In this document: positions 52,757 to 61,521 of the stretch, piece by piece
Position numbering within the stretch: the stretch's first letter is position 1
Layout of the letters: every line of letters starts with the position of its first letter
Assembly: GCF_014212135.1 (NCBI RefSeq)
Contig: NZ_JACJVQ010000017.1
Location: 1-64,000 of the forward strand
Reading direction: 5' to 3'
Source: Cohnella thailandensis
GTDB taxonomy: Bacteria > Bacillota > Bacilli > Paenibacillales > Paenibacillaceae
DNA length: 64,000 nt
Notes under the pieces: model-generated
Seen by the model: the letters and a program-made list of their open reading frames with translations, nothing else
Databases searched by the model: none
What the model was told of the DNA's origin: nothing
Program-made: the position numbers and the translations under genes

Positions 52757-52782
52757 CAGTAGGGAAACGGCTTGACTATAAT
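52753..52782 (+). promoter_or_regulatory. Promoter of the alaS leader
   Basis: Consensus TTGACA (52753-52758), 18 nt, consensus TATAAT (52777-52782). The -35 overlaps the stop codon of the AI-2E gene. Confidence 0.85.
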
Positions 52783-52789
52783 CAATTAA

Positions 52790-53080
52790 GATTGCTCATA
52801 GTTATCAAAGCGCTGACAAGACAAGAGTACGTCGCAGCCCGCATGGCCAGAGAGAAGATTCCTACGTATTTCCTTAGTCGTTCACGGATGTGGACTCCGG
52901 CGGAAATACTTGGCTGAGAGAACTTCGATGCGAAGAACGACGGAAGCCGGTCTTGGAGCTCGATACATCGACGGTTGGGCCCGTTAACGCCCTTCTAAGG
53001 CGATTGCCGCGCTTGAACGCGAGGCGATAACCAGGGTGGTACCGCGAACGATTCGTCCCTGATTTTCAGGGGCGTTTTTT
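52790..53080 (+). ncRNA. T-box riboswitch, alanine type
   Basis: A leader of about 290 nt that senses uncharged tRNA-Ala. The conserved T-box AGGGTGGTACCGCG is at 53033-53046. The terminator CGTCCCTGA/CAGGGGCG with T6 is at 53054-53080. An AGTA element near 52826 belongs to stem I. The specifier codon was not firmly placed; Ala (GCN) is expected from the alaS gene downstream. Confidence 0.95.
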
Positions 53081-53146
53081 ATTTGTTCGGGGGGTTAGGA
53101 AGGTACCGGTCGTCCACTTTATTCGAAAATAGGAGGTTGTTTCGCA

Positions 53147-55789
53147 GTGAAACCGATGAAAGCCGCGGAGATCCGCGAGAAATGGCTGCAATTCTTCGCC
53201 AGCAAGAACCATCACGTCGAGCCGAGCGCCTCGCTCGTGCCGCACAACGACCCGTCACTGCTCTGGATCAACGCGGGAATGGCTCCGCTTAAGCCTTATT
53301 TCGACGGACGCGTGAAGCCGGAGAACCCGCGCATCACGAACTCGCAGAAGTGCATCCGCACGAACGACATCGAGAACGTCGGCAAGACCCGCCGCCACCA
53401 TACGTTCTTCGAGATGCTGGGCAACTTCTCGATCGGCGACTACTTCAAGGAAGAAGCGATTACCTGGGCATGGGAGTTCCTGACCGGTCCGGAATGGATC
53501 GGCTTCGAGCCGGAGAAGCTGTCGGTCACGATTCACCCCGAGGACGAAGAGGCGTTCCGCCTCTGGAACGAGAAGATCGGCATTCCGGCGGAGCGCATCG
53601 TGAAGCTGGAGGACAACTTCTGGGATATCGGCGAAGGTCCTTGCGGCCCTTGCACCGAGATCTTCTACGACCGCGGCGAGAAGTACGGCGACCTGTCCGA
53701 TCCCGATTGCACGCCGGGCGGCGAGAACGAGCGCTTCCTCGAGGTGTGGAACCTCGTGTTCTCGCAATTCAACCACAACAAGGACGGCAGCTATACGCCG
53801 CTGCCGAACAAGAACATCGACACCGGCGCCGGCCTCGAGCGCTTCGCGTCGATCGTCCAGGACGTCGATTCCAACTTCGACACGGACCTGTTCCAGCCGA
53901 TCATCGGCCATGCGGCCCGCATCGCCGGAATCGAGTACAAGGACAATGCCGAGCATGACGTGGCGCTGAAGGTCATCGCCGACCACATCCGCACGGTAGC
54001 GTTCGCCGTCGGCGACGGCGTGCTTCCTTCGAACGAAGGCCGCGGCTACATTATCCGCCGCCTGCTGCGCCGCGCCGTCCGTTACGGCAAGGTCATCGGC
54101 ATCGACCGTCCGTTCCTGTGGGAGCTCACTCCGACCGTCGGCGACATCATGGGCTCGCACTACGCGGAAGTCGTCGAGAAGCGCGAATTCATCGAGAAGG
54201 TCATCCGCACCGAGGAAGAGCGGTTTCACGAGACGCTGAGCGACGGCCTGTCCATCCTCGCCGATCTTGTCGGCAAGGCGAGAGCGCAAGGCGTCGGCCG
54301 AATCTCCGGTCCGGATGCGTTCAAGCTGTACGACACGTACGGCTTCCCGTTCGACCTGACGGAGGACTACGCGGCCGAGCAGGGCATGACGGTCGATCGC
54401 GAAGGCTTCGACGCTTCGATGGAAGAGCAGCGCGAACGCGCCCGTTCCGCCCGCCAAGAGACGGACAGCATGAAGGTGCAAGGCGGCGCGCTCTCCGAGC
54501 TGACCGAGAAGAGCGAATTCGTCGGCTATGACAGCCTCGTCGCCGAAGCGCGCGTCGTCGCCATCGTATCCGGCGACAGCTTCGTCGATGCCGCCGGCAC
54601 GGACGAGAGCGTGGCGGTCATTCTGGACCGCACGCCGTTCTACGCCGAGAGCGGCGGCCAAGTGAGCGACACCGGCGTGCTGGCAGGCGCCGGCGGCGCG
54701 ACCGCGGCCGTGAACGGCATGAGCAAGGCGCCGCTCGGCCAGCCGGTCCACCACGTGACGGTGACGTCCGGGACGCTGAAGGTCGGCGACGTCGTTACCG
54801 CCAGCGTCAACGCGGCGGACCGCGGCGACATCGTCCGCAACCATACGGCGACGCACCTTCTGCACAAGGCGCTGAAGGAAGTTCTCGGCCAGCACGTCAA
54901 CCAGGCGGGCTCGCTCGTCGAGCCGGAGCGTCTGCGCTTCGACTTCTCGCACTTCGGCGCGATCACGGCGGAAGAGCTCGCGGACGTCGAGCGCCGCGTC
55001 AACGAGCAGATCTGGATCGGCACGGAGCTCGACATCGGCCTGAAGCCGATCGCGGAAGCGAAGGCGATGGGCGCGATGGCGCTGTTCGGCGAGAAGTACG
55101 GCGACATCGTCCGCGTCGTCCGCGTCGGCGACTACAGTCTCGAGCTGTGCGGCGGCTGCCACGTCAAGAACACGTCGCAGATCGGCCTGTTCAAGCTCGT
55201 GAGCGAGAGCGGCATCGGCTCCGGCGTTCGCCGGATCGAAGCGGTCACCGGGCGCCACGCTTACGCCTACCTGGACGACCAGCTCGGCCTTCTGCGCGGC
55301 GCGGCGGCCTTGCTCAAGAGCGGCGTGGCCGACGTGCCGAAGCGCGTCGAGGCGCTGCAAGCCGAGCTGCGGCAAGCGCAGCGCGACGCCGAATCCCTGC
55401 AGGGCAAGCTGAGCCGCCTGGAAGCGGCCGACCTCGCGAGCTCCGCGAAGGAAGTCGGCGGCGTCACGCTGCTGGCGGCTCAAGTGAACGCGTCCGGCAT
55501 GGACGCGCTCCGCGGCGTGGCGGACGAGCTTAAGGCGAAGCTGGGCTCCGCGGTGCTCGCGCTGGGCGCGGTCGACGGAGACAAGGTGCAGCTCGTCGTC
55601 GCGGTGACGCCGGACCTGATCGGCAAGGGCCTGCACGCGGGCAAGCTGATCAAGGAGCTGGCGGCGATCTGCGGCGGAGGCGGCGGCGGCAAGCCGGAGC
55701 TCGCGCAAGCGGGCGGCAAGGACCCGTCCAAGCTGCAGGAAGCGCTTGAAGCGGCGTCTTCCCTCGTATTGGGTCAATTGAAGGGCTAA
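53147..55789 (+). CDS. alaS: Alanyl-tRNA synthetase
   Basis: Charges tRNA-Ala. The 880-aa length is standard. Class II catalytic domain at 1-250 (motif 1 [24 protein letters not shown] region at about 66-89). The editing domain has [11 protein letters not shown] (about 566-576) and Zn ligands CGGCHV (about 668-673). The C-terminal C-Ala domain includes an alanine-rich coiled coil (about 725-770) and a [15 protein letters not shown] end (about 842-856). GTG start at 53147 with TAGGAGG. Controlled by the T-box leader. Confidence 0.98.
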   Translation: MKPMKAAEIREKWLQFFASKNHHVEPSASLVPHNDPSLLWINAGMAPLKPYFDGRVKPENPRITNSQKCIRTNDIENVGKTRRHHTFFEMLGNFSIGDYFKEEAITWAWEFLTGPEWIGFEPEKLSVTIHPEDEEAFRLWNEKIGIPAERIVKLEDNFWDIGEGPCGPCTEIFYDRGEKYGDLSDPDCTPGGENERFLEVWNLVFSQFNHNKDGSYTPLPNKNIDTGAGLERFASIVQDVDSNFDTDLFQPIIGHAARIAGIEYKDNAEHDVALKVIADHIRTVAFAVGDGVLPSNEGRGYIIRRLLRRAVRYGKVIGIDRPFLWELTPTVGDIMGSHYAEVVEKREFIEKVIRTEEERFHETLSDGLSILADLVGKARAQGVGRISGPDAFKLYDTYGFPFDLTEDYAAEQGMTVDREGFDASMEEQRERARSARQETDSMKVQGGALSELTEKSEFVGYDSLVAEARVVAIVSGDSFVDAAGTDESVAVILDRTPFYAESGGQVSDTGVLAGAGGATAAVNGMSKAPLGQPVHHVTVTSGTLKVGDVVTASVNAADRGDIVRNHTATHLLHKALKEVLGQHVNQAGSLVEPERLRFDFSHFGAITAEELADVERRVNEQIWIGTELDIGLKPIAEAKAMGAMALFGEKYGDIVRVVRVGDYSLELCGGCHVKNTSQIGLFKLVSESGIGSGVRRIEAVTGRHAYAYLDDQLGLLRGAAALLKSGVADVPKRVEALQAELRQAQRDAESLQGKLSRLEAADLASSAKEVGGVTLLAAQVNASGMDALRGVADELKAKLGSAVLALGAVDGDKVQLVVAVTPDLIGKGLHAGKLIKELAAICGGGGGGKPELAQAGGKDPSKLQEALEAASSLVLGQLKG

Positions 55790-55806
55790 TCTTTAATCGC
55801 GAACGC

Positions 55807-55850
55807 AAAGCTCCTTCGGCGTCATCGGGCGCAGAAGGAGCTTTTGCTTG
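55807..55850 (+). terminator. Terminator of alaS
   Basis: AAAGCTCCTTC pairs with GAAGGAGCTTTT and runs into TGCTTG. Confidence 0.85.
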
Positions 55851-55949
55851 GCGGGAGCTTCCAATCGTCCGTAGGAGGGTCTCCGAAGGCGTTTTCGGCA
55901 TGGGACTAAGGTCGCTGACGCGCTTCCATTTCCTGTCCGTCCGAGAATG

Positions 55950-55958
55950 TGTTATGAT
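55950..55958 (+). promoter_or_regulatory. Extended -10 promoter of the ireB operon
   Basis: TGTTATGAT, an extended -10 with TATGAT hexamer, 31 nt before ireB. The -35 (TTCCTG) is poor. Confidence 0.5.
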
Positions 55959-55988
55959 GGATTGTATCGAGAAAGCGAGGTGCTGGAG

Positions 55989-56264
55989 ATGAGCTCATCG
56001 GACAAGAATTACATGGATCAGACGGTGAAATTCGACGTCGTTCCTGACCCTGAAGAGGTATCTTCCAAAGATATCTTTCTGTCTGTGTACGACGCGTTGG
56101 TGGAGAAGGAGTACCATCCCATCAACCAGATCGTAGGCTATCTTCTCTCCGGTGATCCGGCCTACATCCCCCGCCACAAGAACGCGCGGAGCCTGATTCG
56201 GAAGAAAGAACGCGACGAGCTGATCGAAGAGCTGGTCCGCTTCTATCTGGAGAAGAACCGATAA
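55989..56264 (+). CDS. ireB: IreB family regulatory phosphoprotein (YrzL, UPF0297)
   Basis: A 91-aa protein, substrate of the IreK/PrkC-type Ser/Thr kinase in Firmicutes. [17 protein letters not shown] carries the Thr (position 12) near the N-terminus that is phosphorylated in enterococcal IreB. The rest is helical ([29 protein letters not shown] is the family core, about 31-59). ATG at 55989 follows GCGAGGTGCTGGAG. Its stop overlaps ruvX (TAATG). Order ireB-ruvX-DUF1292 is conserved across Firmicutes. Confidence 0.95.
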   Translation: MSSSDKNYMDQTVKFDVVPDPEEVSSKDIFLSVYDALVEKEYHPINQIVGYLLSGDPAYIPRHKNARSLIRKKERDELIEELVRFYLEKNR

Positions 56265-56680
56265 TGCCAAGAATCATGGGATTGGATTACGGGGACAAGC
56301 GGATAGGGGTAGCCGTCAGCGACGCGTTCGGCTGGACCGCGCAGGGCGTGGAGGTTATCGTCAGGAAGACGGAAGGCGATTATCTCGAACGGATTCGCGA
56401 GCTCGTCCGCGAGCACGAGGTCGAATCGATCGTCGTCGGATTGCCGAAGAACATGAACGGAACGATTGGTCCGCGAGGAGAGATTTGCCAGGCATTCGCG
56501 GAAGAATTGAGGCAGACGCTAGATATTGCCGTACACATGTGGGATGAGCGGCTCACGACCGTCGCCGCTCAGCGGACGCTGCTGGAAGCGGACGTCAGCC
56601 GGGCGAAGCGCAAGCAGGTCGTCGACAAGATGGCGGCGGCGCTGCTGTTGCAGAACTATTTAGACTCCAAGACGAGGTGA
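56264..56680 (+). CDS. ruvX: RuvX/YqgF-type putative Holliday junction resolvase
   Basis: A 138-aa RNase H-fold nuclease implicated in rRNA maturation and possibly recombination. N-terminal [16 protein letters not shown] holds the first catalytic Asp. [17 protein letters not shown] is the family core (about 64-80), and [15 protein letters not shown] carries the acidic pair (about 88-102). It overlaps ireB by one base and is followed 7 nt later by a DUF1292 gene, so one operon. Confidence 0.95.
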   Translation: MPRIMGLDYGDKRIGVAVSDAFGWTAQGVEVIVRKTEGDYLERIRELVREHEVESIVVGLPKNMNGTIGPRGEICQAFAEELRQTLDIAVHMWDERLTTVAAQRTLLEADVSRAKRKQVVDKMAAALLLQNYLDSKTR

Positions 56681-56687
56681 GAGACGA

Positions 56688-56990
56688 ATGGCAGAGATCA
56701 ACCGCGAGGAAGAAGCGGAAATCATTTATATCCCGGACGAGGACGGCAACGACGAGGCTTTCGAAGTCATTATGAAGTTCGAGCCGGACGACGGGACGAA
56801 CCGCAAGTACATGATGATCGTCCCCGCCGACGACGAGGATGAAGAGCAAGAGGTTCTTGCCTTCCGTTACGAGGAAGAGAACGACGAAATCCAGCTGTTC
56901 CCGATCGAAGACGAGGAAGAGTGGGATATGGTCGAAGAAACGTTCAACACGCTGACGGCCGAGTTCGGCGCGGATGAAGACGATAAATAA
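56688..56990 (+). CDS. DUF1292 acidic protein (YrzB-like)
   Basis: A small strongly acidic protein of 100 aa. The family pattern is YIPDEDGNDEAFEVIMKF, KYMMIVPADDEDEEQEVLAFRY and IEDEEEWDMVEETFN. In B. subtilis yrzB holds the same place after yrrK (ruvX). No activity is known. GAGAGACGA precedes the ATG. Followed by a second related gene, so the family is duplicated here. Confidence 0.9.
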   Translation: MAEINREEEAEIIYIPDEDGNDEAFEVIMKFEPDDGTNRKYMMIVPADDEDEEQEVLAFRYEEENDEIQLFPIEDEEEWDMVEETFNTLTAEFGADEDDK

Positions 56991-57020
56991 CGACCCGCCG
57001 GAGCGGATGGAGGGCAAGGG

Positions 57021-57332
57021 ATGAGCGAAGCGAATTCGGCAAGCGGAGGAACTCCCTCGCTTAAGGAATTGTTCGGCCGTACGATAGAGCTGGAGGGAGA
57101 GGACGGCGCATCCGTTCTCTGGACGCTTCTGGCCGAGCTTCAGGTCGAAGGACGGAGCTATGCCGTGCTGCAGTCCGACGCCATGCGCAAGGACGGGGAC
57201 ATCGAGATTTTCCGCGTCGTTTATGACGGCGCGAACGCCCCGCAGCTGGAATCCGTCGAGGACGACGAAGAGTGGGAGAACGTCTCGGAAGCTTACGACG
57301 ATCTCCAGTTCGGCAGCGACGATCGTCCGTAA
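57021..57332 (+). CDS. Second DUF1292-like protein
   Basis: A 103-aa acidic protein. It shares with its neighbour the pattern FGRTIELEGEDGASVLW, RSYAVLQSDAMRKDGDIEIFRV and VEDDEEWENVSEAYDDLQ. It has diverged a lot and lacks the long acid run, so an old tandem duplication is likely. The start at 57021 has GGAGGG upstream. It ends before a terminator hairpin at 57397. Confidence 0.8.
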   Translation: MSEANSASGGTPSLKELFGRTIELEGEDGASVLWTLLAELQVEGRSYAVLQSDAMRKDGDIEIFRVVYDGANAPQLESVEDDEEWENVSEAYDDLQFGSDDRP

Positions 57333-57396
57333 GCGGCTCCGCGGCGGCCGGTCCTCATACTCGGCTTGAGAAAGCAGCGGCAAGTCAGGATCGTAG

Positions 57397-57420
57397 AAGA
57401 GCGGGCGACCGCTCTTTTGC
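57397..57420. terminator. Terminator of the ireB operon
   Basis: AGAGCGG (57398-57404) pairs with CCGCTCT (57409-57415) around GCGA, followed by TTTTG. Confidence 0.7.
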
Positions 57421-57578
57421 TTGAGTAAGCATCGCCCGGAATGACTTCATCGGGTAATCGCTGACCGCATGGGGAGATTTCGATGACCCGTGCACGCAGA
57501 CTTGCGATAAGTCTCGCGCGCTAACGGAAGCGGACGGGCAAGCATGCTGGCTTGATAGAATCGGCAGGAGGGAAGGGA

Positions 57579-58994
57579 ATGAGCAAAGAGCACGACGGAG
57601 CTCCGGAAGGCTGGAGATCGGTCTACTCTGATCGACAAGAAGAGAAAACGGAACACGACGAAGATACGAAGCCGGTCCGGGGGGAATGGAATCGCTCCGA
57701 GCTGCGCAGGGGGACGCCGTCCCACGAGGAACCTGCGACAACCGATACGCAGCGGGCGGCACCCCTATCGAACGCCGAGCCGAATCGTCCGGATGTCGGG
57801 TATCCGCGCGAGTTCTTGAACGCGGAGGAGGAAGCGTCGAGGGGGAAGAAGCCGAAGGCCGACGACGCGCCATCCGCTTCCGCGCAGAAGGAGACGGGAG
57901 CTAAGACGGGATCCGGAGGGAAGAGAAGGAAGAAGGCCAGGCCTTTGCTTTGGTCGTTCTTTATCGCGTTCGGACTCGTGCTGATCGCGGTATGCTCCGG
58001 CCTGTTCTACTTATGGAACGGCTTCCGGACGCCATCCGCTTCCGATATTCCCGTGAAGGTTACGATCGCGAAGGGGATGAGCGCGAACGAGGTAGCCGAA
58101 GAGCTTAAGGAACAAGGTCTTATCAAGAACTCTTTCCTATTCAGCATGTGGCTTAAATATAAAAACGAAGGCTCCCGCTTCCAGGCGGGGGACTACGAGA
58201 TGAATCCGGGCATTACGCGCGAGCAGATCATCGCGAAGCTGAACGCGGGCGATACGGTCGCCGCCGCAACGATCAAGTTCACGATTCCCGAAGGCTTCAC
58301 CGTCGTTCAAATGGCGGATCGGCTCTCCGAAGCGGGTTACGTGGACAAGGCGGCCTTCCTGGAAGCGGTGCGGAATCCGCAAGCCGTAACGGGTTCGACG
58401 TGGACGAAGCAGATTCCGGACGATTCGGATCTTCGTTATCCGCTCGAAGGCTATCTGTTCCCGGAGACGTACGAGATGAAGCAAGGCTCTACGCCGGCCG
58501 ACGTCGTCAACCGGATGGCCTCGGAGCTGGATCGCAAGCTCGACAGCCTGCCGGAGGATTGGCAGACGGTGCTCGAGGAGCGCGGAATGACCGTTCACGA
58601 GCTGCTGACGATGGCGTCTCTCGTAGAGCGCGAGGTCGTTCTCGACGAGGAGCGTCCGATCGTCGCCGGCATCATCAAGAATCGGCTCGACAAGAAGATG
58701 CCTCTGCAGATCGACGCGACGATCCAGTATCTGCTCGACAAGCAGAAGGAGAAGCTGAGCACGGACGATTTGAAGGTGGACAGCCCTTACAACACCTATC
58801 AGAATCCGGGCTTGCCGCCCGGACCGATCGCCAGCCCGAGCCTCAAGTCGATTCAGGCGGTCCTCTATCCGGAAGAATCGGATTACCTGTACTACGTCAC
58901 GAAGAAGGACGGCTCGAACAAGCATCTCTTCGCCGTGACCTATAAACAGCACCAGAAGAATATTCAAACAAGCGAGCAAAACGCGAAAAAATAA
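57579..58994 (+). CDS. mltG: Endolytic murein transglycosylase MltG (YrrL)
   Basis: Membrane-bound lytic transglycosylase of 471 aa that cuts nascent glycan strands and sets their length. A long charged cytoplasmic region (1-120, rich in Glu/Lys/Ser) is followed by one helix (about 126-148) and a LysM-like domain (about 155-235). The YceG catalytic core includes TMASLVEREVV with the catalytic Glu, DATIQYLL, and the SPYNTYQNPGLPPGPIASP signature. The start at 57579 has GGAGGGAAGGGA. Its cytoplasmic tail is longer than in B. subtilis. Confidence 0.95.
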   Translation: MSKEHDGAPEGWRSVYSDRQEEKTEHDEDTKPVRGEWNRSELRRGTPSHEEPATTDTQRAAPLSNAEPNRPDVGYPREFLNAEEEASRGKKPKADDAPSASAQKETGAKTGSGGKRRKKARPLLWSFFIAFGLVLIAVCSGLFYLWNGFRTPSASDIPVKVTIAKGMSANEVAEELKEQGLIKNSFLFSMWLKYKNEGSRFQAGDYEMNPGITREQIIAKLNAGDTVAAATIKFTIPEGFTVVQMADRLSEAGYVDKAAFLEAVRNPQAVTGSTWTKQIPDDSDLRYPLEGYLFPETYEMKQGSTPADVVNRMASELDRKLDSLPEDWQTVLEERGMTVHELLTMASLVEREVVLDEERPIVAGIIKNRLDKKMPLQIDATIQYLLDKQKEKLSTDDLKVDSPYNTYQNPGLPPGPIASPSLKSIQAVLYPEESDYLYYVTKKDGSNKHLFAVTYKQHQKNIQTSEQNAKK

Positions 58995-59095
58995 GGTTTG
59001 CTCCGGCGGCCCGGCGATCGTTCTTCCTACCTCCAGCAGGAGTCGTCGGGAGCGGTCGCCGGGTCGTCATGATTAGAGAAGGGACGATTATCGCT

Positions 59096-60022
59096 ATGAG
59101 AACGGAATTGCTGGCCGCCGCCGGCTCGATCGAACAGATGGAACGATATATCGAAGCGGGAGCGAATGCCGTGCTTATCGGCGAAGCGCGCTTCGGAATG
59201 AGGCTGCCCGGGAACATTCCGGAGGACCGGATCGCCGAAGCGATAGACCGGGCCCATCGGGCCGGCGCCAAAGCGTACGTCTCCGTGAACAAGCTCTTCC
59301 GCAACTCGGAGCTTCCGGCGCTGCCGGGCTATCTGAAGCGGCTGGCGGAGGCGAAGGCGGACGCGGTCGTCTTCGGCGATCCCGCCGTTCTTCTGAACGT
59401 CAGGGAGGCCGCTCCGGAGCTTCCCCTGCATTGGAACGCGGAGATGACCGGCACGAATTCGGCAACGTCCGCGTACTGGGGACGGAGAGGCGCCGTACGT
59501 TCCGTGCTGGCGAGAGAGCTCAACGAAGAAGAGATCCTGGATCTGAAGGGACGGTCCGGCATGGAGATTCAAGTGCAGGTCCACGGGATGACGAACATCT
59601 ACCACTCCCAGCGCAATCTGCTCCAGAGCTATATGGATCATCTGGGACGGGAAGCCCGGCTTGTCGAGCAAGGCCCCGATCGCGGCCGCTTCCTGGTCGA
59701 GGCGGAACGTCCGGAGGAGAAGCTTCCGGTCTACGAGGACGAGAACGGCACCCATGTGATGAGCGCCGACGATATCGCCCTGCTGGAGGCGCTACCGGAG
59801 CTTTTGAACGCGAGGGTGGACAGCTTGTACATCGAGACGCTGCTTAAGCCGGAGTCGTACAACCTGACGGCCATACGGATTTATCGCCAAGCGATCGAAG
59901 CCTGGGAGCGGGATCCGGAAGGGTACGAATGCCTCGAGGAATGGCTGGACGCCTTGCACGGGCAGCAGCCATCGGACCGCGAGCTTAGCTTCGGCTTCCT
60001 CTACAAGGAACAGGTCTATTGA
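59096..60022 (+). CDS. trhP1: U32 peptidase-family protein, tRNA uridine hydroxylation (TrhP1/YrrN)
   Basis: A 308-aa U32 protein. With TrhP2 it is needed for prephenate-dependent 5-hydroxylation of tRNA wobble uridine in B. subtilis. It begins MRTELLAAAGSIEQMERYI, then GANAVLIGEARFGMRL; the central HGMTNIYHSQRNLLQSYM replaces the Cys-rich motif of longer U32 proteins. The start at 59096 has GAAGGGA upstream; ATG 59069 is possible. It follows mltG directly; trmR (yrrM), normally between them, is absent. Confidence 0.88.
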   Translation: MRTELLAAAGSIEQMERYIEAGANAVLIGEARFGMRLPGNIPEDRIAEAIDRAHRAGAKAYVSVNKLFRNSELPALPGYLKRLAEAKADAVVFGDPAVLLNVREAAPELPLHWNAEMTGTNSATSAYWGRRGAVRSVLARELNEEEILDLKGRSGMEIQVQVHGMTNIYHSQRNLLQSYMDHLGREARLVEQGPDRGRFLVEAERPEEKLPVYEDENGTHVMSADDIALLEALPELLNARVDSLYIETLLKPESYNLTAIRIYRQAIEAWERDPEGYECLEEWLDALHGQQPSDRELSFGFLYKEQVY

Positions 60023-60052
60023 TCGCATTCGGCGACAAAGGAGGAGAGAACC

Positions 60053-61312
60053 ATGAACGGCACGATAGAGAGAACGGCTAACGGCGGCAAGGGCAAACGA
60101 TACCGGCTGGACAAGCCGGAGCTGCTCGCTCCGGCGGGCAGCCTGGAGAAGCTGAAGATCGCCGTCCACTACGGGGCGGATGCCGTCTATATCGGCGGGC
60201 AGAAATACGGGCTTCGCTCGAATGCCGACAACTTCAGCTTCGAGGAGATGCGCGAGGGAGTCGAGTTCGCCGCCCGGTACGGGGCGAAGGTGTTCGTCGC
60301 GACGAACATTTACGCGCACCAGGAGGACCTCGAGGGCATCGAGGAGTATTTGCGACGGCTGGAGGAGGTCGGGATCTCGGCGATCATCGCGGCGGATCCG
60401 ATCATCGTCGAGACGGCGATGCGCGTTGCTCCGGGACTGGAAGTCCACCTGAGCACCCAGCAGTCGACGATGAACTGGCAAGCCGTCGACTATTGGAAGC
60501 AGGAGGGGCTGCCGCGGGTCGTCCTGGCCCGTGAGACTTCCATGGAAGAGATCCGGGAGATGAAGGAACGCGTCGACATCGAGCTCGAGGTATTCATCCA
60601 CGGAGCGATGTGCTCCTCGGTCTCCGGTCGGTGCGTGCTCTCCAACCACTTTACGGACCGGGATTCGAACCGCGGCGGCTGCTGCCAATCCTGCCGCTGG
60701 AAGTACGATCTTCACGAAGGCGGAGTCTCCGTCATGGAAGAAGGAGACAATCCGTTCACGATGGGCAGCAAGGATCTGTGCATGATCAAGCACGTCCCGG
60801 ATCTTATCGAAGCCGGAGTGGACAGCTTTAAGATCGAAGGCAGAATGAAGAGCATTCACTATGTCGCCTCCGTGGTCAATGCCTACCGCCAGGCGATCGA
60901 CAGCTATATGGCCGATCCGCAGCGCTACGAGCTGAACCCCGCCTGGGTAGAGGAGATCGGCAAGGCGGCGAACCGGCCGCTGAACACCGGGTTCTTCTAT
61001 TCGACCCCGGGAGCGGAAGAGCATATTTACGAAGCGGAAGAGAAGCCGGCGCCGTACGATTTCGCCGCCCTCGTGCTCGATTACGACGAGAGTACCGGAA
61101 TCGCGACCGTTCAGCAGAGAAGTCCGTTCCGTCCCGGAATGGAGGTCGAATTCTTCGGTCCGGGCGGCCGAAGCTTCAAGCAGAAGCTCGGAGAGCTGAC
61201 GGACGAGCAAGGCAATCCGCTCGACGCGGCGAGGCACCCGCTGCAGGCGATCAAGCTTCGCACGGACCATCCCGTCGAACGGTTGGATCTGATGAGAAAA
61301 CGTATTATGTAA
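60053..61312 (+). CDS. trhP2: U32 peptidase-family protein, tRNA uridine hydroxylation (TrhP2/YrrO)
   Basis: A 419-aa U32 protein, the partner of TrhP1 in making 5-hydroxyuridine in tRNA. Features: PELLAPAGSLEKLKIAVHYG, the GADAVYIGGQKYGLR strand, the U32 signature with clustered cysteines MCSSVSGRCVLSNHF...RGGCCQSCRW (about 184-222), FKIEGRMKS, and a C-terminal beta domain (about 335-415). It lies 30 nt after trhP1 with AAGGAGGAGAG upstream. In B. subtilis udk and greA follow; here a chemoreceptor gene follows instead. Confidence 0.92.
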   Translation: MNGTIERTANGGKGKRYRLDKPELLAPAGSLEKLKIAVHYGADAVYIGGQKYGLRSNADNFSFEEMREGVEFAARYGAKVFVATNIYAHQEDLEGIEEYLRRLEEVGISAIIAADPIIVETAMRVAPGLEVHLSTQQSTMNWQAVDYWKQEGLPRVVLARETSMEEIREMKERVDIELEVFIHGAMCSSVSGRCVLSNHFTDRDSNRGGCCQSCRWKYDLHEGGVSVMEEGDNPFTMGSKDLCMIKHVPDLIEAGVDSFKIEGRMKSIHYVASVVNAYRQAIDSYMADPQRYELNPAWVEEIGKAANRPLNTGFFYSTPGAEEHIYEAEEKPAPYDFAALVLDYDESTGIATVQQRSPFRPGMEVEFFGPGGRSFKQKLGELTDEQGNPLDAARHPLQAIKLRTDHPVERLDLMRKRIM

Positions 61313-61521
61313 AATGTTCCAACGACTTTTGTAAAATGCTCTAAAAAAACAAATTGAACCCTAAACGAACAGGATATCCAAACGGACTTGTCGAATTTTC
61401 CAGTCGATGAAGAATAATCATTGTCAGAACAAGGCAAAGATTGTATCTTTATTGGGGGAATATTTGACAAGTCTTTTTTTCTGCTTCTATTCGTCACATT
61501 GAGCCGGAGGGGTTGCATCAG

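Noticed and set aside
53255..55777. 840-aa minus-strand open frame opposite alaS
   Set aside because: Arg/Ala/Val-rich shadow of alaS with no motifs.
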